Part shown: piece by piece, positions 11,640-22,954 of the stretch
Position numbering within the stretch: the first letter of the stretch is position 1
Layout of the letters: the number at the start of each line of letters is the position of its first letter
Assembly (NCBI RefSeq): GCF_032062135.1
Contig: NC_092861.1
Location: 124,407,907-124,471,906 of the forward strand
Length of the DNA stretch: 64,000 bases
Reading direction: 5' to 3'
Origin: Pyxicephalus adspersus
Taxonomy: Eukaryota > Chordata > Amphibia > Anura > Pyxicephalidae
Translations under genes and position numbers: made by a program
Notes under the pieces: model-generated
What the model was told of the DNA's origin: nothing
The model's input: the letters and a program-made list of their open reading frames with translations, nothing else
The model's database searches: none

Positions 11640-12421
11640 TGATAAAAAAGGTTTGAAACTCAGCACATCATTAAGACCTGGAGCTTGAGTGGCTTGGATG
11701 TCCACTATCTATTTACATTCACACTGTAGGAGTTTAACATCACTATCCCCTCCACCTTGATTGGAGGGGATATGTTCAAGGCCAAAAAGTTTAATGACCT
11801 TGGGGTCATAATTGTGATGTGTTCTGACATGAAAACTAATGGGGGTTGTAATTTTTCTGTTGCTTATTGAGTATTTATGTGCAAATATTCTCTTTTTTTG
11901 AACATTCTTTTGGTTTTACCAACATAGAACGATCTGCAAATGCAGGTAATTGGGTAGATACCAATGTTTGTGAGATATTTGACGGACCTGTGAATGTTGT
12001 TGATTATATTTGGTGATTATACGACAGGTAGTGGGATTATATTTCTTTTTGGCTGAGAACTTTGAAAAGTCCTTAATCTTTTGGTTCATGCATTTTCGAT
12101 TTTTTTTTAGGGTAGCTGCGGTCCAAAAATCTATTTTGTAAGGCTTTAGCTTTTTCATAAAAGGCTTTATTGGAGGAGCAGTTTCTGCTTAGTCCTAAGT
12201 ATTGACTATATATACAATACTGCGAATAAGAGATGTCGGATTAGCACTTGTAGCGCGTAGGATCGTATTTCCTGCTCTAGCTTTTCTAAAAAAAGTAGTA
12301 GAGATTTTATTGGTTTCATCTAATAGGATAAGTAGATAATAGGAAGGTGGGATTTGCTGTGCTCCATGGTGAACTTTAGATTACGGGAATCTGGACCGTT
12401 TATCTGACCGTTATTTTGTTC
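11640..12421 (-). pseudogene. Penelope-like retroelement remnant, C-terminal half with GIY-YIG domain
   Basis: On the minus strand, across several frameshifts, peptide pieces follow the order of Penelope-like proteins. First comes a thumb-like segment containing NLKFT, then ARAGNTILRATS followed by LIRSI. A connector follows with NPTTCRIITKYN and HKHWYL. Last is a GIY-YIG-type endonuclease piece with FYVGKTKR, a downstream His-containing stretch, and a C-terminus containing LLQCECKWIVDIQ and QAPGL. Intact elements encode a reverse transcriptase fused to this endonuclease. Here the frames are broken by stops, so it is inactive. The N-terminal reverse transcriptase core is not recognisable because a piggyBac-like insertion begins at 12422. 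The subfamily (Neptune-like) is a guess. Confidence 0.7.
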
Positions 12422-12732
12422 TTAACCCCCCTGGTGGTATTCCAGAGTGTGGCTTGGGGTGAAATTTCTTTACAGAAAACGGTAACCCCAAGCCACACTC
12501 AGGGTGGAATTGAGGACTTACCCAGTCCTCACAAGCCCGCAGCATCGTCCAGCAATGCCGGCCCGGCATCTAGGTCCACTTTGTGATGCCCCGCATCTAC
12601 ATCCCAGCGTGTCAGCACTGGAGACACAAGGCTAGGGAATGCAGATGCCGGCCGGGGGGATGTCAGGACAGGCGGAAAATTTAAAATTAGAAATATTTTT
12701 AACATGTCAAATAATCATACTGACAGGGATGA
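12422..12732. mobile_element. piggyBac-like MITE (TTAACCCCCCTGG end)
   Basis: It begins with TTAA (12422-12425) followed by CCCCCCTGGTGGTATTCC. A GC-rich interior contains a stem: GTGTGGCTTGGGGT pairs with ACCCCAAGCCACAC about 25 bases later. The right end, ACTGACAGGGA, matches the terminus at 19333-19348 but has lost its TTAA. It interrupts the Penelope-like element. The class is inferred from TTAA and termini. Confidence 0.6.
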
Positions 12733-13600
12733 TTTGATCAGGGATCAAATATGCATGGTCTATTGGTCCTCTACCCCATGGATGGATGGGGATGACCTTT
12801 TTCAATTATTGTGTGTATCCACTATTTGATTTTGTTGTATGAACCATTTGAACACCAATATAAGCAACCATTCCATACAAACCCCAACTTTCTTTCTGTT
12901 TTTTCCATTGGAATAATTTTGTATATCAGTGATGTTTATCCCAACATCTTGTGATACTTTACACATGAGTGGATCCTAATCAACTAATTATGCATTAACA
13001 TGAAGTTAATTGTTTGAACCAGATCCTTTTTAGCAGTTTCCTAGAGGACAGATACATATGCAATCACAAATCTTTAGACAGAGATCTATAACATATGCTA
13101 ATTGACACAAACTAAATTTGACAAATTCCCTGCAATCATCTACAATTAAAATATAAAGTTTTTTTCTCTCGCTTTGTGATTGTTTAAAAAGTAAACAATT
13201 TTAGGTGTGAGCATTCCTAACTCCTTGATATAGGTTTCCTTATGTAGCCAATATTGTAGGTGCTTTTGAATAGGCAGTTTATGAGCCTTTGATTTCTGGG
13301 GTTGTTTTCGTGTACTGCTGCCCTATGGGTGGGACACATAATGCATTTGGTAGTAGCAGAATTATTCCATAAGGATTCAGTTTGAAGTTTCTCCATGACC
13401 AGGCTATGCACATTTAACCCCCATAGCATTCTAACTCTTTTAGTATTTCCTTGCGAAACGTATGACATTTTTTTGCATGGAAATTCATTTTGCATTGTAG
13501 GGCTATAATTCTTAGGCATAACTCACCGAAATATTTCCAATATTTAATAAATTTATTACATTTATTAATAAACTTCAAATAAAAGTAAACATAAATATGT
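12733..13600. other. Unassigned, possibly decayed retroelement
   Basis: No named feature. On the minus strand, about 12745-12925 reads almost openly (one internal stop), with a coding-like residue mix including KKQKESWGLYGMV. I could not place it in a family. It may be an upstream part of the adjacent retroelement or chance. Confidence 0.25.
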
Positions 13601-13861
13601 TTTCCCGCCGCTCCTTCTGCCCGCAATGACGTCACCAGGAAACCCTGAAAGTCATCTCTGCACATGCTGGGAGATCGATGAAAGAAGACGTATCCGGAGG
13701 AGCTTCTGTGACCAGCAGGACGTCGGGGAACAACAACGGAACACTGTAGATTTTTTTTTTTTTATGTTTTAAGCAACCCCGAGTGTGACTTGGGATTACT
13801 GCTTTTTGAATGGTAAATCCACCCCGAGTCAAACATGGGATTACCGCTAGGGGGGGGTTAA
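13601..13861. mobile_element. piggyBac-like MITE, right part with TTAA
   Basis: The right end is GATTACCGCTAGGGGGGGTTAA, with TTAA at 13858-13861. The CCCCGAGTGTGACTTGGG interior resembles 12430-12520 and 19085-19110. CpG-rich sequence (GACGTCACC, GACGTCGGGG) stands out from the AT-rich flanks. The left boundary is uncertain. Confidence 0.5.
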
Positions 13862-15942
13862 TATTGCTACCGGTATGCAAACATATTTTATTCTTTCTAA
13901 ACAAGCACTCTGCAGCAAGTCCACATTCACTTCTGTAGCATTAGGCATTGTGGGGAAATTCATCTTTAATATTCCAAACTGAGACATCGAAAGCTTAGCT
14001 CTTTTCCACTTATTGCAACGGAATACAGCCTGCTAGCACTCCTATGTAGACACACAGCAGGCATTACTACAATGTTAATACTATGTGGCTTTTTAGTCTT
14101 TGTTGTTTGAGGATCTGTAAGCATAAATTACTTCATTGTACAAGCAGCTTAACAATGTCAGGGGTAATTTGTTTTAAAGATCAAAGCTTGTAAAGAATGT
14201 GTGTAAGTTAAGACATGTATAACAAATACTAATAATAGTAAACAATTACAATTTGGTATTCACAGGGAGTTACAGCATGGCCAGCCACAGAAACCAAATA
14301 TTTCAAGTGGTCGTTACAATTTCATGAATCAGGATTTTTTTTTTCCTCTGTTGCAGCAAATTGTACTCCATAGGGTTTATTATCTGGGATATGTTTATTT
14401 TCCTAGTGATTGAACTCAATGAACTTTTGTCTTTTTTTCAACCTGACTTATTATGTAACTATTATACATTGCAAAAAGCCTGACCTTCCAGACCATTGCC
14501 ATTACTAAATTACTGTGTGATGAGCTGATAGAGACAAACATTGGATACTTTGCAGGAGTTTTTATATTTTGATAGCAAGTATTCCTTCTACGTTCCTGTC
14601 CAGAACCTCTGAAGATGATAGGTTATTGAGGAGATGGAAAGTTTTTGTGACAATATGCTTTTGTGTGGGTTGTCATTAAAGAGAAACAGAGTGTCAGTTC
14701 CATGTTTCAGTTATTAATCACCACGCATAAAAAAGACAGTTTTTCCCCTTCTCACCAACCACTGTCCCTGTATTTGAAAGAATTAGGTCAAGCATTTCTG
14801 AAAGTCACATGTGGGTATTAATATCACAATGTAGTTCGGTACTTTTTTGCCAGTAAGAAGCTGAATGTGAATGAAGATTACAGCAGAAGAGCCTCAGTTT
14901 GTGTGCACTAGGGACCCAAATGTTATACTACAACATACCTGTATGAAGTCAGTTACAAACACACAAAATAAAATAATAAAGAAAACTGCTGATAATTAAA
15001 CAAGCACAATAGGAATGCACATAGACAGACCACATTACCACTAACGTAAACAGCAAATAGCTTTCCAAGAAAATGTGTTGAGGGTTACTACGCTTTGCAA
15101 TACGATTATTTTTCTTAGGAAAAAGTGATAATGTCAGAGTTGTGGAGGTTTGCCTACTCCTTCATGGAGTAACACGAGCACTGAGAGATGGAAACTGTCA
15201 TTGTTAAATGGTTGAAAATTACTAATGGCCTGGTTTGAGTAATTTCCGAGAGACATTTGAAAAAAAAAATGTGCAGATAATTGTGTGATAAGTTTTGTAA
15301 CCACAATCCGTTAAATATCCGAGCTGTATTCTTGTTCTAAAGATGTGATTCCAAGAGTATTAAAGGCAGAAGATTAGAACACCATTCAGGCAAGCTGTAT
15401 GTTATAGAACAAGGTCAGACATGATAGATCACATTATCAAGGGTCTTCTTTAGTTTATTTTTACGTAAATATAGTGCTGCGTTCCAGTGCAGGTGCCATG
15501 GGAGTCCATCATATACAGCTATATACAATGGAGTTTATAGCTTGCTTGTGGACTGTACTACTCATCAATAATTTTATTTAATATATTGCTCAGTGTGCAT
15601 ATGAGGGATTGTACAGAACCTTATCATGGAGGCCAGCACAGAAAAGAAGCAAATCACAGCAAGAAGCAGCTATCCCTGTGCTGCATGGAAGAGTAGGGGT
15701 ATGTCCAAAAAGGCGTTTGATTGCGGTGTTTTCTCCACCTACTAACAGACACTAGGCAGTGGTATAGTCGGTCATTGCTAGGTGTTTGCAAGTGGTTGAA
15801 AAACACAGGTAGTTTAAATGAGTTAATCTTTTTTTTGTTTGCATTTGTAAATTCCTAAAACATTTACACAACAAGTATTCAATCGTATGGTGGTGTCTGC
15901 AGTGGCATAAAGTGCAATTGTGTTTTTTTTTTGTGTGTGTTT
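13862..15942. other. Noncoding DNA, nothing recognised
   Basis: Unremarkable AT-rich sequence with no supported coding frame, clear inverted-repeat ends or family resemblance. Confidence 0.4.
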
Positions 15943-16105
15943 TTCTATGCACACACGTGCAATAATTGTTGTTGGAAAGGATCTTTCACGTTCCTTTCCA
16001 ACGACTAGCACTGCACGATGCATGAACGAGTGCGGTATATACAGGACCATTCTGCTGTATGAAGAGGGAGGGGAGGGGGAGAGCGACAGAGCGGTACCCT
16101 ACTAA
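15943..16105. mobile_element. Half of a Harbinger-like MITE
   Basis: It begins CTATGCACACACGTGCAATA, close to the terminus of the complete element at 34457-34840. Just inside is a hairpin with 11-bp arms GTTGGAAAGGA and TCCTTTCCAAC. The opposite inverted end is absent, so only one side survives. The right limit is approximate. Confidence 0.5.
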
Positions 16106-17110
16106 AAAGCTAAACCATTGATCTTGAACATGTGAAATCTATTTATTGGTACAGTTTGTGAGAATCCTACCTGTGCTTAAAAAATGAAATTACAATTAAA
16201 CAGATGAATATCTTCCTACCACCCTTGTAGTCATATCTCACAATTGTTTTCCCCCCAAAATCTGTATAATGTCACTATTACACAATTTGTTACATACCTC
16301 TACCTCATTTTATTGCCACTTCTCTGTAGCTCTTGTGCCTATTTTCATCTGGAAAATCTTCAAGCCTAGTAACATTGTCTTTGCCCCCCAGGATCAATTA
16401 TTCTTTATTTTTAGACGAGACCTACCATTCCCGAACTTATGGACAAACCAACGATTAATCCGTCCTTGTAACAACAACTTTAAATCCTATCAGAATGATT
16501 GGGTTGCATTGGGCAGAGTTCGGTCACAATATTCATCAAAATGCCAGGCCCATACTATACCAGGCTTGATGTGATCTTCACCAAGATCAATCTAGTCTTA
16601 AAAACATAAAAATACATCTCAGGTTAGCATTTTTTTCCGTGATTCACTGATCAAGCCCTCTTCTTTTGCTGCTTTCCTGACAATCCTGTACACCAATGAT
16701 CTTTTGTGTTGCAGAGACCATTTGTGCTTGGATGACCCTTGTGCTCTGCATTCCTGTGTTTTCCATTTGTTGACTTCTGCTTGTTCCTGACCAGGCTTTC
16801 TCACTTCCTGCAACCACCTTTGCAATATTGCTTTATCTATTTTCTTTGTTCCACATTCCGCAGCTATCAGCACAGGTCCAAAGGGTCACAACTTGGTACA
16901 CCCAAATTTTTTTTTCCATGTGTGGTGCTTCAGTGTGGTGGTGTGTTAAGATTTTGTACCAAAGTGTATATATCGGTGTTTATGGTCTCTCAAAAGTACG
17001 TGACCAACCCACCCTTACTTTGCTTGGACAGACATGCAATGTCTCCACATGTTCCATCAGCAATATGGCGGTGGATTGCACAGAAAAACCCAAACATTCA
17101 TGTCAGAAAA
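16106..17110. other. Noncoding DNA, no gene supported
   Basis: Overlapping open frames of 84-132 codons occur on both strands (16619-16873 minus; 16739-17137 and 16828-17151 plus). None shows a domain, and the opposing frames contradict each other. Confidence 0.4.
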
Positions 17111-18312
17111 ATATACACGCAATGGCCATTTTATTAAATATACCTTACTAGTATCATATTGAACTTTTTTTTTTTTTTTTTTTTTACAAAGTTGTAATTC
17201 TTTGTGGCATTGATACAGGAAGTTGCTGGAAACATTCTTTAGGGATTTTGGTTCATATTGACATAACATAATCATGCCCCTTGCTGCAGATATATTAGGG
17301 GCACATTCATGATGCATGATGGGATGTAGTGACTGTGAAAATCAAACAGTAAACTCATTATCAAGCACAAAAAAAATAGGTTGAGATGATTTGAGTTTTA
17401 TGACATGACGCATTATCCTTCCAGAAGATGTGTACACTGTGGTCATAAAAGGAATTCCCATGTTCAGCAACATACTAAGATAGGCTATGACATTTTAACG
17501 ATAATTAGTTGGTACTAAGAGTCCAAAGCGTGCCAAGGCAGGATCCATGCATGCTTTTATGTTGTCAATGTCAAATTCTAACCATTGTCTCCCCTCCTAT
17601 TGTGTGTTATTTCCCCCAGCTCCAAGATTGTAAGATTGATTCTGTGCAGGGTCCTCTCCTCCTACCGTGTCACTGTCTGTATCTGTCTGTCATTTGCAAC
17701 CCCTATTTATTGTACAGAGCTGCGTAATATGTTTGTGCTATATAAATCCTGTTTATTAACAATATTAATAATAAGAATAATAATAATACCATCTAAATGT
17801 TGCACCAGAAATCAAGATTCATCAGACCAAGTAAGGTTTTTCCAATTTTTTCTTAGCAATTTTGGCAAGTTTGTGCAAATTTGAGCCCTGTTTGCTGAGT
17901 GGCACCCAATGAGGTTTTTTGCTGCTGTAGCCCAAGCATTCAGATATGCTTTTCTGTTATAACAAGTGGCTATTTGAGTTACTTTGGCTTTTTATCATCC
18001 TGAACCATTGGGCCATTTCCTCCAAGAGAACTCGCACTCAATGCATAATTTTCTTTTTTTCCGGACCATGCTGTGTAAACTCTAGAGATGGTCATGAAAA
18101 TCCCAGCAGATGAGCAGTTTCTGCAATAACCAGACCAGCCCCACTGGTGCCAACAACCATGCCACATTCAGAGAAACTTCATCACCTTTATTCTCTATTC
18201 TCAGGATCAGTTTGAACTTCAGCAAGTCATCTTTACAATGTCTACATGGTAGGACAACATCAGTTACAGGCTTGTGATTGGCTGATTAGATATTTGCATT
18301 GAACAGGTCTAC
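17111..18312 (-). pseudogene. Tc1/mariner-type transposase remnant
   Basis: On the minus strand the text follows a widespread fish/frog Tc1-like element. The GATGGTCATGAAAATCCCAG region encodes the helix-turn-helix. Next comes ACCAGACCAGCCCCACTGGT, then a segment matching the DDE domain start (CTTGGTCTGATGAATCTTG). The end is near GGTATATTTAATAAAATGGC, a degenerate terminus. The expected start codon near 18197 is lost, the middle is deleted and frameshifted, and a SINE is inserted at 17586-17787. Such transposases excise and insert DNA at TA sites. This copy cannot be functional. Confidence 0.8.
17586..17787 (+). mobile_element. SINE inserted inside the Tc1 remnant
   Basis: A body segment (AGATTGTAAGATTGATTCTG, CAGGGTCCTCTCCTCC, TTGCAACCCCTATTTATTG) leads to a degenerate tail AGAGCTGCGTAATATG and TAATAA repeats. 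Flanks at 17581-17585 and 17788-17792 are both ACCAT, a short target duplication. The Tc1 text resumes correctly on both sides, so the SINE is younger than the Tc1 copy. Confidence 0.75.
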
Positions 18313-19079
18313 GATGTGCAATTAAGGGAAATATATTATCCATCCTCACCATGTATTTTCAGTTTAAATTGTATTAGTAATATGACCTACTATTATGTGA
18401 CTTAGGCAGATCAAGCAGGGTGTGTGACAGTATGCAGTGTGGCAGTATGGAGTATGATATTGAGCTTTATTTGCAGCAAATGAGAAGCGTAAATACCAGC
18501 AAAGAGTATGACTTTGGAAATTATATGCAGCAAGACAGTTGAATGTATGTTAAGGTTGTTATTTTTAGAGATTAACTTTATTATCATTACATGTGTTTAC
18601 TAATTACTGTTGGCAGTAATAATCAGGTTAAAAAAGACACATGTACAACAACAATGTATTCACAGTCACAAACCTTTTACCATTTATTTTTGAACTTTGT
18701 TCCATTAGACACTTGTAATCCGAAATCAGCCGAAACACAGAGGTGTCCCATATATTTAACTCACCTGGCTTCATATAACAAGCTGTTCTGTGCCTTTACT
18801 TAAAATAACCTGAGCTCTGATTAAGCACAATGCTGAATAGATTAAATAATGCATAAAGTGCACATCATGCAGAATTCTCTGTGAAATGCAATCACAACAA
18901 AAGGTATGACATTGAATACAGAAATTTTTTTTGCAGAAGTGATATCACCCCTCTCTTCTTCAAAAGAGGCCCTGTCTAGTAGTTCCAGTTTTTTATTTTA
19001 AAGATGTGATTTTGGTATAGGAAAAGGCTTCTATAAATTCCACCAAGGCTCCAAGGTCATGGACCTGCGGCTGATGAAT
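18313..19079. other. Noncoding DNA, nothing recognised
   Basis: AT-rich, with no supported gene or repeat terminus. Confidence 0.4.
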
Positions 19080-19348
19080 TATTATTATTGCCGAGTGTGG
19101 CTTGAGTTAATTTTCATTACCTCCATCGATGCCCGGCATCTGCTTCCCTTGACCATGCCAGACAAGCATATGCATCCCTGGTGTGTGAACGTTGGGGACG
19201 CGAGGCCAGGGGACGCAGATGCTGGCTGGGCAGTGGCAGTGTATGGCTGGGAGATGGGACCAGGGGGAAATTTAAAATAATTAGTAATATTATTAATACC
19301 GTTTTGACATTTAAAAATAATTATAATTCAGACTGGCAGGGAGGTTAA
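19080..19348. mobile_element. piggyBac-like MITE, right end intact
   Basis: The right terminus is AGACTGGCAGGGAGGTTAA, with TTAA at 19345-19348. The interior (GAGTGTGGCTTGAGTTAATT, GATGCCCGGCATCTG, GGGGAAATTTAAAATAATTA) parallels 12430-12700. The left end is worn. Confidence 0.6.
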
Positions 19349-19502
19349 GGTAAAGCATAAGAAAGTACTTCTTTTATGTTCTAATATCTATATATGTATT
19401 AATACCGTTTTGACATTTAAAAATAATTATAATTTAGACTGGCAGGGAGGTTAAGGTAAAGCATAAGAAAGTACTTCTTTTATGTTCTAATATCTATATA
19501 TG
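19291..19502. repeat. 106-bp tandem duplication over the piggyBac-like end
   Basis: Positions 19291-19396 and 19397-19502 are direct copies at an exact 106-base offset, and I find one difference (TAATTCAGAC versus TAATTTAGAC). Each copy carries the terminus GGCAGGGAGGTTAA and about 50 bases of flanking host DNA. Near identity points to a recent event. Confidence 0.92.
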
Positions 19503-20730
19503 TTTTTTAAGAACACACCGACATGTAACAAAAGTGTGAAAGTATTATAAATCTCTTTGGGATATTCAACAGTCACAGTTCATAGGTATGTAATTTATGT
19601 ATAAGTATGTAATTTTACAGGGCCATCAGAGAAATCAATAGAGTCAACCATGAACTGTTTTGTGCCTCTGGGTCTGGGGAAACAGGTATCCTCTTCCCAT
19701 GATTCAGTGCTCAAGTCTGAGTGGCCAATCTCCAGGTCCTAACACCATCACAAAGGGAAAGAAATGAGAGAACCCGACAACACATCCAAATTTTATTTGC
19801 AAAAACAATCAAATGGATCAAAGCTACCACCATTCTTACAGATAATTTGCATAAACTATTGCACTGGGGGTTGGGGACCCCTGCATTAGATTATTTAGAT
19901 TGTTTTCTGGACTCTCTACAAAATGTTATTGTACAGGTAAGGGGTGCACCAAAGTCCCCTACGATCACCAGTTCCCTCTATATTGCATAAGTTCCAACTG
20001 CTGTGTAAGCTTAATGCAAAATGCAGCCTACACCTTATAGCCCAGTGGACTGAAGCCCTTTGCTCATCAGCAACAGCAACAACACAGTCTGAGCCCTGTC
20101 TCTGAGCTTTCAAGAATCAGGGGTGCTAATGGTTATCATTGCTGGCCCCTCCTGCTAGCGTTACTTAAGTATAATAATAAATACAACATTACACTATATC
20201 ACACCAGTGTGTATGTGATGTGTGAGAAAAAACAAAAGGACCGCAACCTTTTTGTAGAGGTTGTGGTGCAAGTGGGAATGAAAGAGAGTGGTAGCGAATG
20301 GTTGGTTACCAGCAGGTATCAAATGTTGATACATTAATCCATTAGGAACCAATGCAGTGTTTAGGTTTGCTAGGCAGCCCAGGTGCCAACTGCCAGGAGC
20401 CACCCAGGAACATCTGTTACCACTGTCTGAACTTAAGGCAATGTCAGACGGGCAAGCCAGATGGTGGCGATTTGTGGCAAGCATAATGCTATGTTTAGAC
20501 TGGCAATGAGGTTGTGGTGCAGTTAGTGCTTCCACATGTGAATTGTTGCTACAAACACCACAAAGGTAAAAGAGTGTATGATGATAAATGGCAGTGGAAG
20601 TGACAATTACTGAGTGGCATGTTGTCAGTTTCTGGGAGCTGCACAGGATTGCTAAATCCCAAAACAGAGCTGAACCCACCTTAGGGACAACACAAAGACC
20701 TTTATACAGTCTTTGTAGAATCACTCTTAA
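19503..20730. other. Noncoding DNA with an unresolved dispersed repeat
   Basis: GAGGTTGTGGTGCA occurs at about 20258 and again, as direct text, at about 20508. GGTTGGTTACCAGC and CCACACCACAAC-like segments suggest a MITE, but I cannot define its ends. No gene is seen. Confidence 0.35.
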
Positions 20731-20853
20731 GCTGCGTACACACTTCCAATTTTTATCGTTCAAAATGAACGACGAACGATCGATTGGGCAAAAATCGTTC
20801 GTAAAAAAAGTAACCAACGACGCCGACGAACGAGGAAAGTCGTTGGAAATGAA
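20731..20853. mobile_element. Harbinger-like MITE cut by assembly gap
   Basis: Preceded by TAA (20728-20730), it starts GCTGCGTACACACTTCCAAT. It continues with CG-rich CGTTCG/CGAACG motifs (ACGAACGATCGATTGG), as in the element at 34457-34840. The sequence runs into the gap at 20854, and the right end is not visible after it. Confidence 0.55.
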
Positions 20854-21543
20854 NNNNNNNNNNNNNNNNNNNNNNNNNNNNNNNNNNNNNNNNNNNNNNN
20901 NNNNNNNNNNNNNNNNNNNNNNNNNNNNNNNNNNNNNNNNNNNNNNNNNNNNNNNNNNNNNNNNNNNNNNNNNNNNNNNNNNNNNNNNNNNNNNNNNNNN
21001 NNNNNNNNNNNNNNNNNNNNNNNNNNNNNNNNNNNNNNNNNNNNNNNNNNNNNNNNNNNNNNNNNNNNNNNNNNNNNNNNNNNNNNNNNNNNNNNNNNNN
21101 NNNNNNNNNNNNNNNNNNNNNNNNNNNNNNNNNNNNNNNNNNNNNNNNNNNNNNNNNNNNNNNNNNNNNNNNNNNNNNNNNNNNNNNNNNNNNNNNNNNN
21201 NNNNNNNNNNNNNNNNNNNNNNNNNNNNNNNNNNNNNNNNNNNNNNNNNNNNNNNNNNNNNNNNNNNNNNNNNNNNNNNNNNNNNNNNNNNNNNNNNNNN
21301 NNNNNNNNNNNNNNNNNNNNNNNNNNNNNNNNNNNNNNNNNNNNNNNNNNNNNNNNNNNNNNNNNNNNNNNNNNNNNNNNNNNNNNNNNNNNNNNNNNNN
21401 NNNNNNNNNNNNNNNNNNNNNNNNNNNNNNNNNNNNNNNNNNNNNNNNNNNNNNNNNNNNNNNNNNNNNNNNNNNNNNNNNNNNNNNNNNNNNNNNNNNN
21501 NNNNNNNNNNNNNNNNNNNNNNNNNNNNNNNNNNNNNNNNNNN
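20854..21543. other. Assembly gap (690 N)
   Basis: Undetermined bases. Long open frames crossing it are artefacts of reading N as open. Confidence 1.
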
Positions 21544-22105
21544 AGATATACTTGTTTCCAAATGTTTTCAGCATTCAGATCATTATTGTTCAAACACCTC
21601 TTCAAAAGCTGCTTCTTGGATGCTTTCCAAAAAAAATGATTCAATTGAAACTTATTTTACACATTTGCGTTCCAAAGAACCTAGAGTACAGTGTTTACAT
21701 CAATCCCTACGCAGTAACATTACTGCTACAGGCACACCCAAGGTTATATTTGTGGATTGCAGAAAACATGTGCTCACACACATTTGTATATTTAGAGTAG
21801 AGTGTGGAAGGGTTAGAACTTGTAACAATGAATTTATTGCTATTTGTGTCTTCCTGTCCTGGAGATAACTGCAAACCTAATCCTTTGTAGGGCTATCACA
21901 GGGGCAGGAAATGAAAGACAAATTCACCATAGGCCACAAATATAAAAACCTGACAGACATTAACTGTTTCCTATTCTACTCAAAGCCACAAAGTAATATT
22001 TTCTTTGCTAAATAAGCACAAAGTTTTCATACAGTTATTTGTTAGAGGGCGGTATATTATTGCCTGCACCCAGCATTTTTGAAATGAAAAATTATTTGCC
22101 TAGAG
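21544..22105. other. Noncoding DNA, nothing recognised
   Basis: No supported gene or repeat terminus. Confidence 0.4.
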
Positions 22106-22318
22106 CAGCCTTTCTCCAGATTTTTAACAAGGTGAATCCTTGACAATAATAATATTCACAGCACACAGTTCATAGGGCGGTGGTTAGTGGGAAGAATGTT
22201 ACCCTTACAGAGAGCAAAAATAATCATTGGTGTCACTGGTACCTTAACCGAGGTATAGATGGTTCATTGCACAAGGAACCCCCAGCAACTTTGGGAGGAA
22301 CCCTGGGGGGAAACTCTG
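22106..22318. mobile_element. hAT-like MITE, same family as 69-448
   Basis: It starts CAGCCTTTCTCCAG and ends GGGGGGAAACTCTG. The shared interior is GTGGGAAGAATGTTACCC and AAGGAACCCCCAGCAAC. Flanking octamers GCCTAGAG and GGCTATAT match at only 5 of 8 positions, so it is old. Confidence 0.6.
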
Positions 22319-22491
22319 GGCTATATACGCTCAAACCTAACTTTGGATGTATTTATGGCTGATGTACATAAAACTATTCACTAAAATTCTGTACTTATTG
22401 TAAAAGAACAATGGAGGAAAAAAAATTCCACTCATTCCAAAAATGTGTACCTCCTCCCCTATCACCTGTGAAATACAATGAGCCCCTGGAG

Positions 22492-22707
22492 CAGGGGTGT
22501 CAAACTCAGGAAACAGGACCACTACTACAATTCCCTGCGTCAAGAAAACAGTACAATGCAGGGTTAAATGTTATGAGTGGCTGGAACTCCCTCTTCACTG
22601 AAAAAGCACCGCTATGAATTGCAGCGGCGGGCCAGCTGCAATTCATATTTAGGATTCCATTAGGGGCCAAAAAAAAGGACATTGCGGGCCAGAGTTTGAC
22701 ACCCCTG
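22492..22707. mobile_element. hAT-like MITE (CAGGGGTGTCAAACTC family)
   Basis: The terminal inverted repeats are CAGGGGTGTCAAACTC and GAGTTTGACACCCCTG, a perfect 16-bp pair. The flanks CCCTGGAG and CCCTGCCG match at 6 of 8. The interior GCGGCGGGCCAGCTG and AAAAAAAGGACATTGCGGGC is shared with copies at 47993, 51429 and 53480. Confidence 0.85.
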
Positions 22708-22954
22708 CCCTGCCGCCGCCGTCTGACAGGTGAGCCACGGCTTTGACAGGTGCACCCACCAGCGAGGTCAAGAGAAGTACCCCGCTGGGGTATGCCCCCC
22801 CTGTATGGATCGCAGGCTCAGGGTAGTGGGTAGGTTGTATTTCTGGACACAACCTGCCCACCCTCCCATCACAGGCTCAGACCTACAATGGGGGAGTGGG
22901 CGGGTTCTGGCTTCCTGACATCACTATGGGGGGAAGTTTGGGAACAACTGCTTT
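22708..22954. mobile_element. GC-rich hAT-like MITE related to 4034-4287
   Basis: The segment TTTCTGGACACAACCTGCCC through GACATCACTATGGGGGG parallels 4100-4195. The right end, GGGAACAACTGCT, is hAT-like. It abuts the preceding MITE directly, so its left end may have been a target of that insertion. Confidence 0.5.

Noticed and set aside
16739..17137. 132-codon open frame
   Set aside because: Overlaps other frames on both strands; no domain, and it runs into the Tc1 terminus.
20194..21868. Long open frames across the first gap
   Set aside because: Open only because N is read as non-stop.
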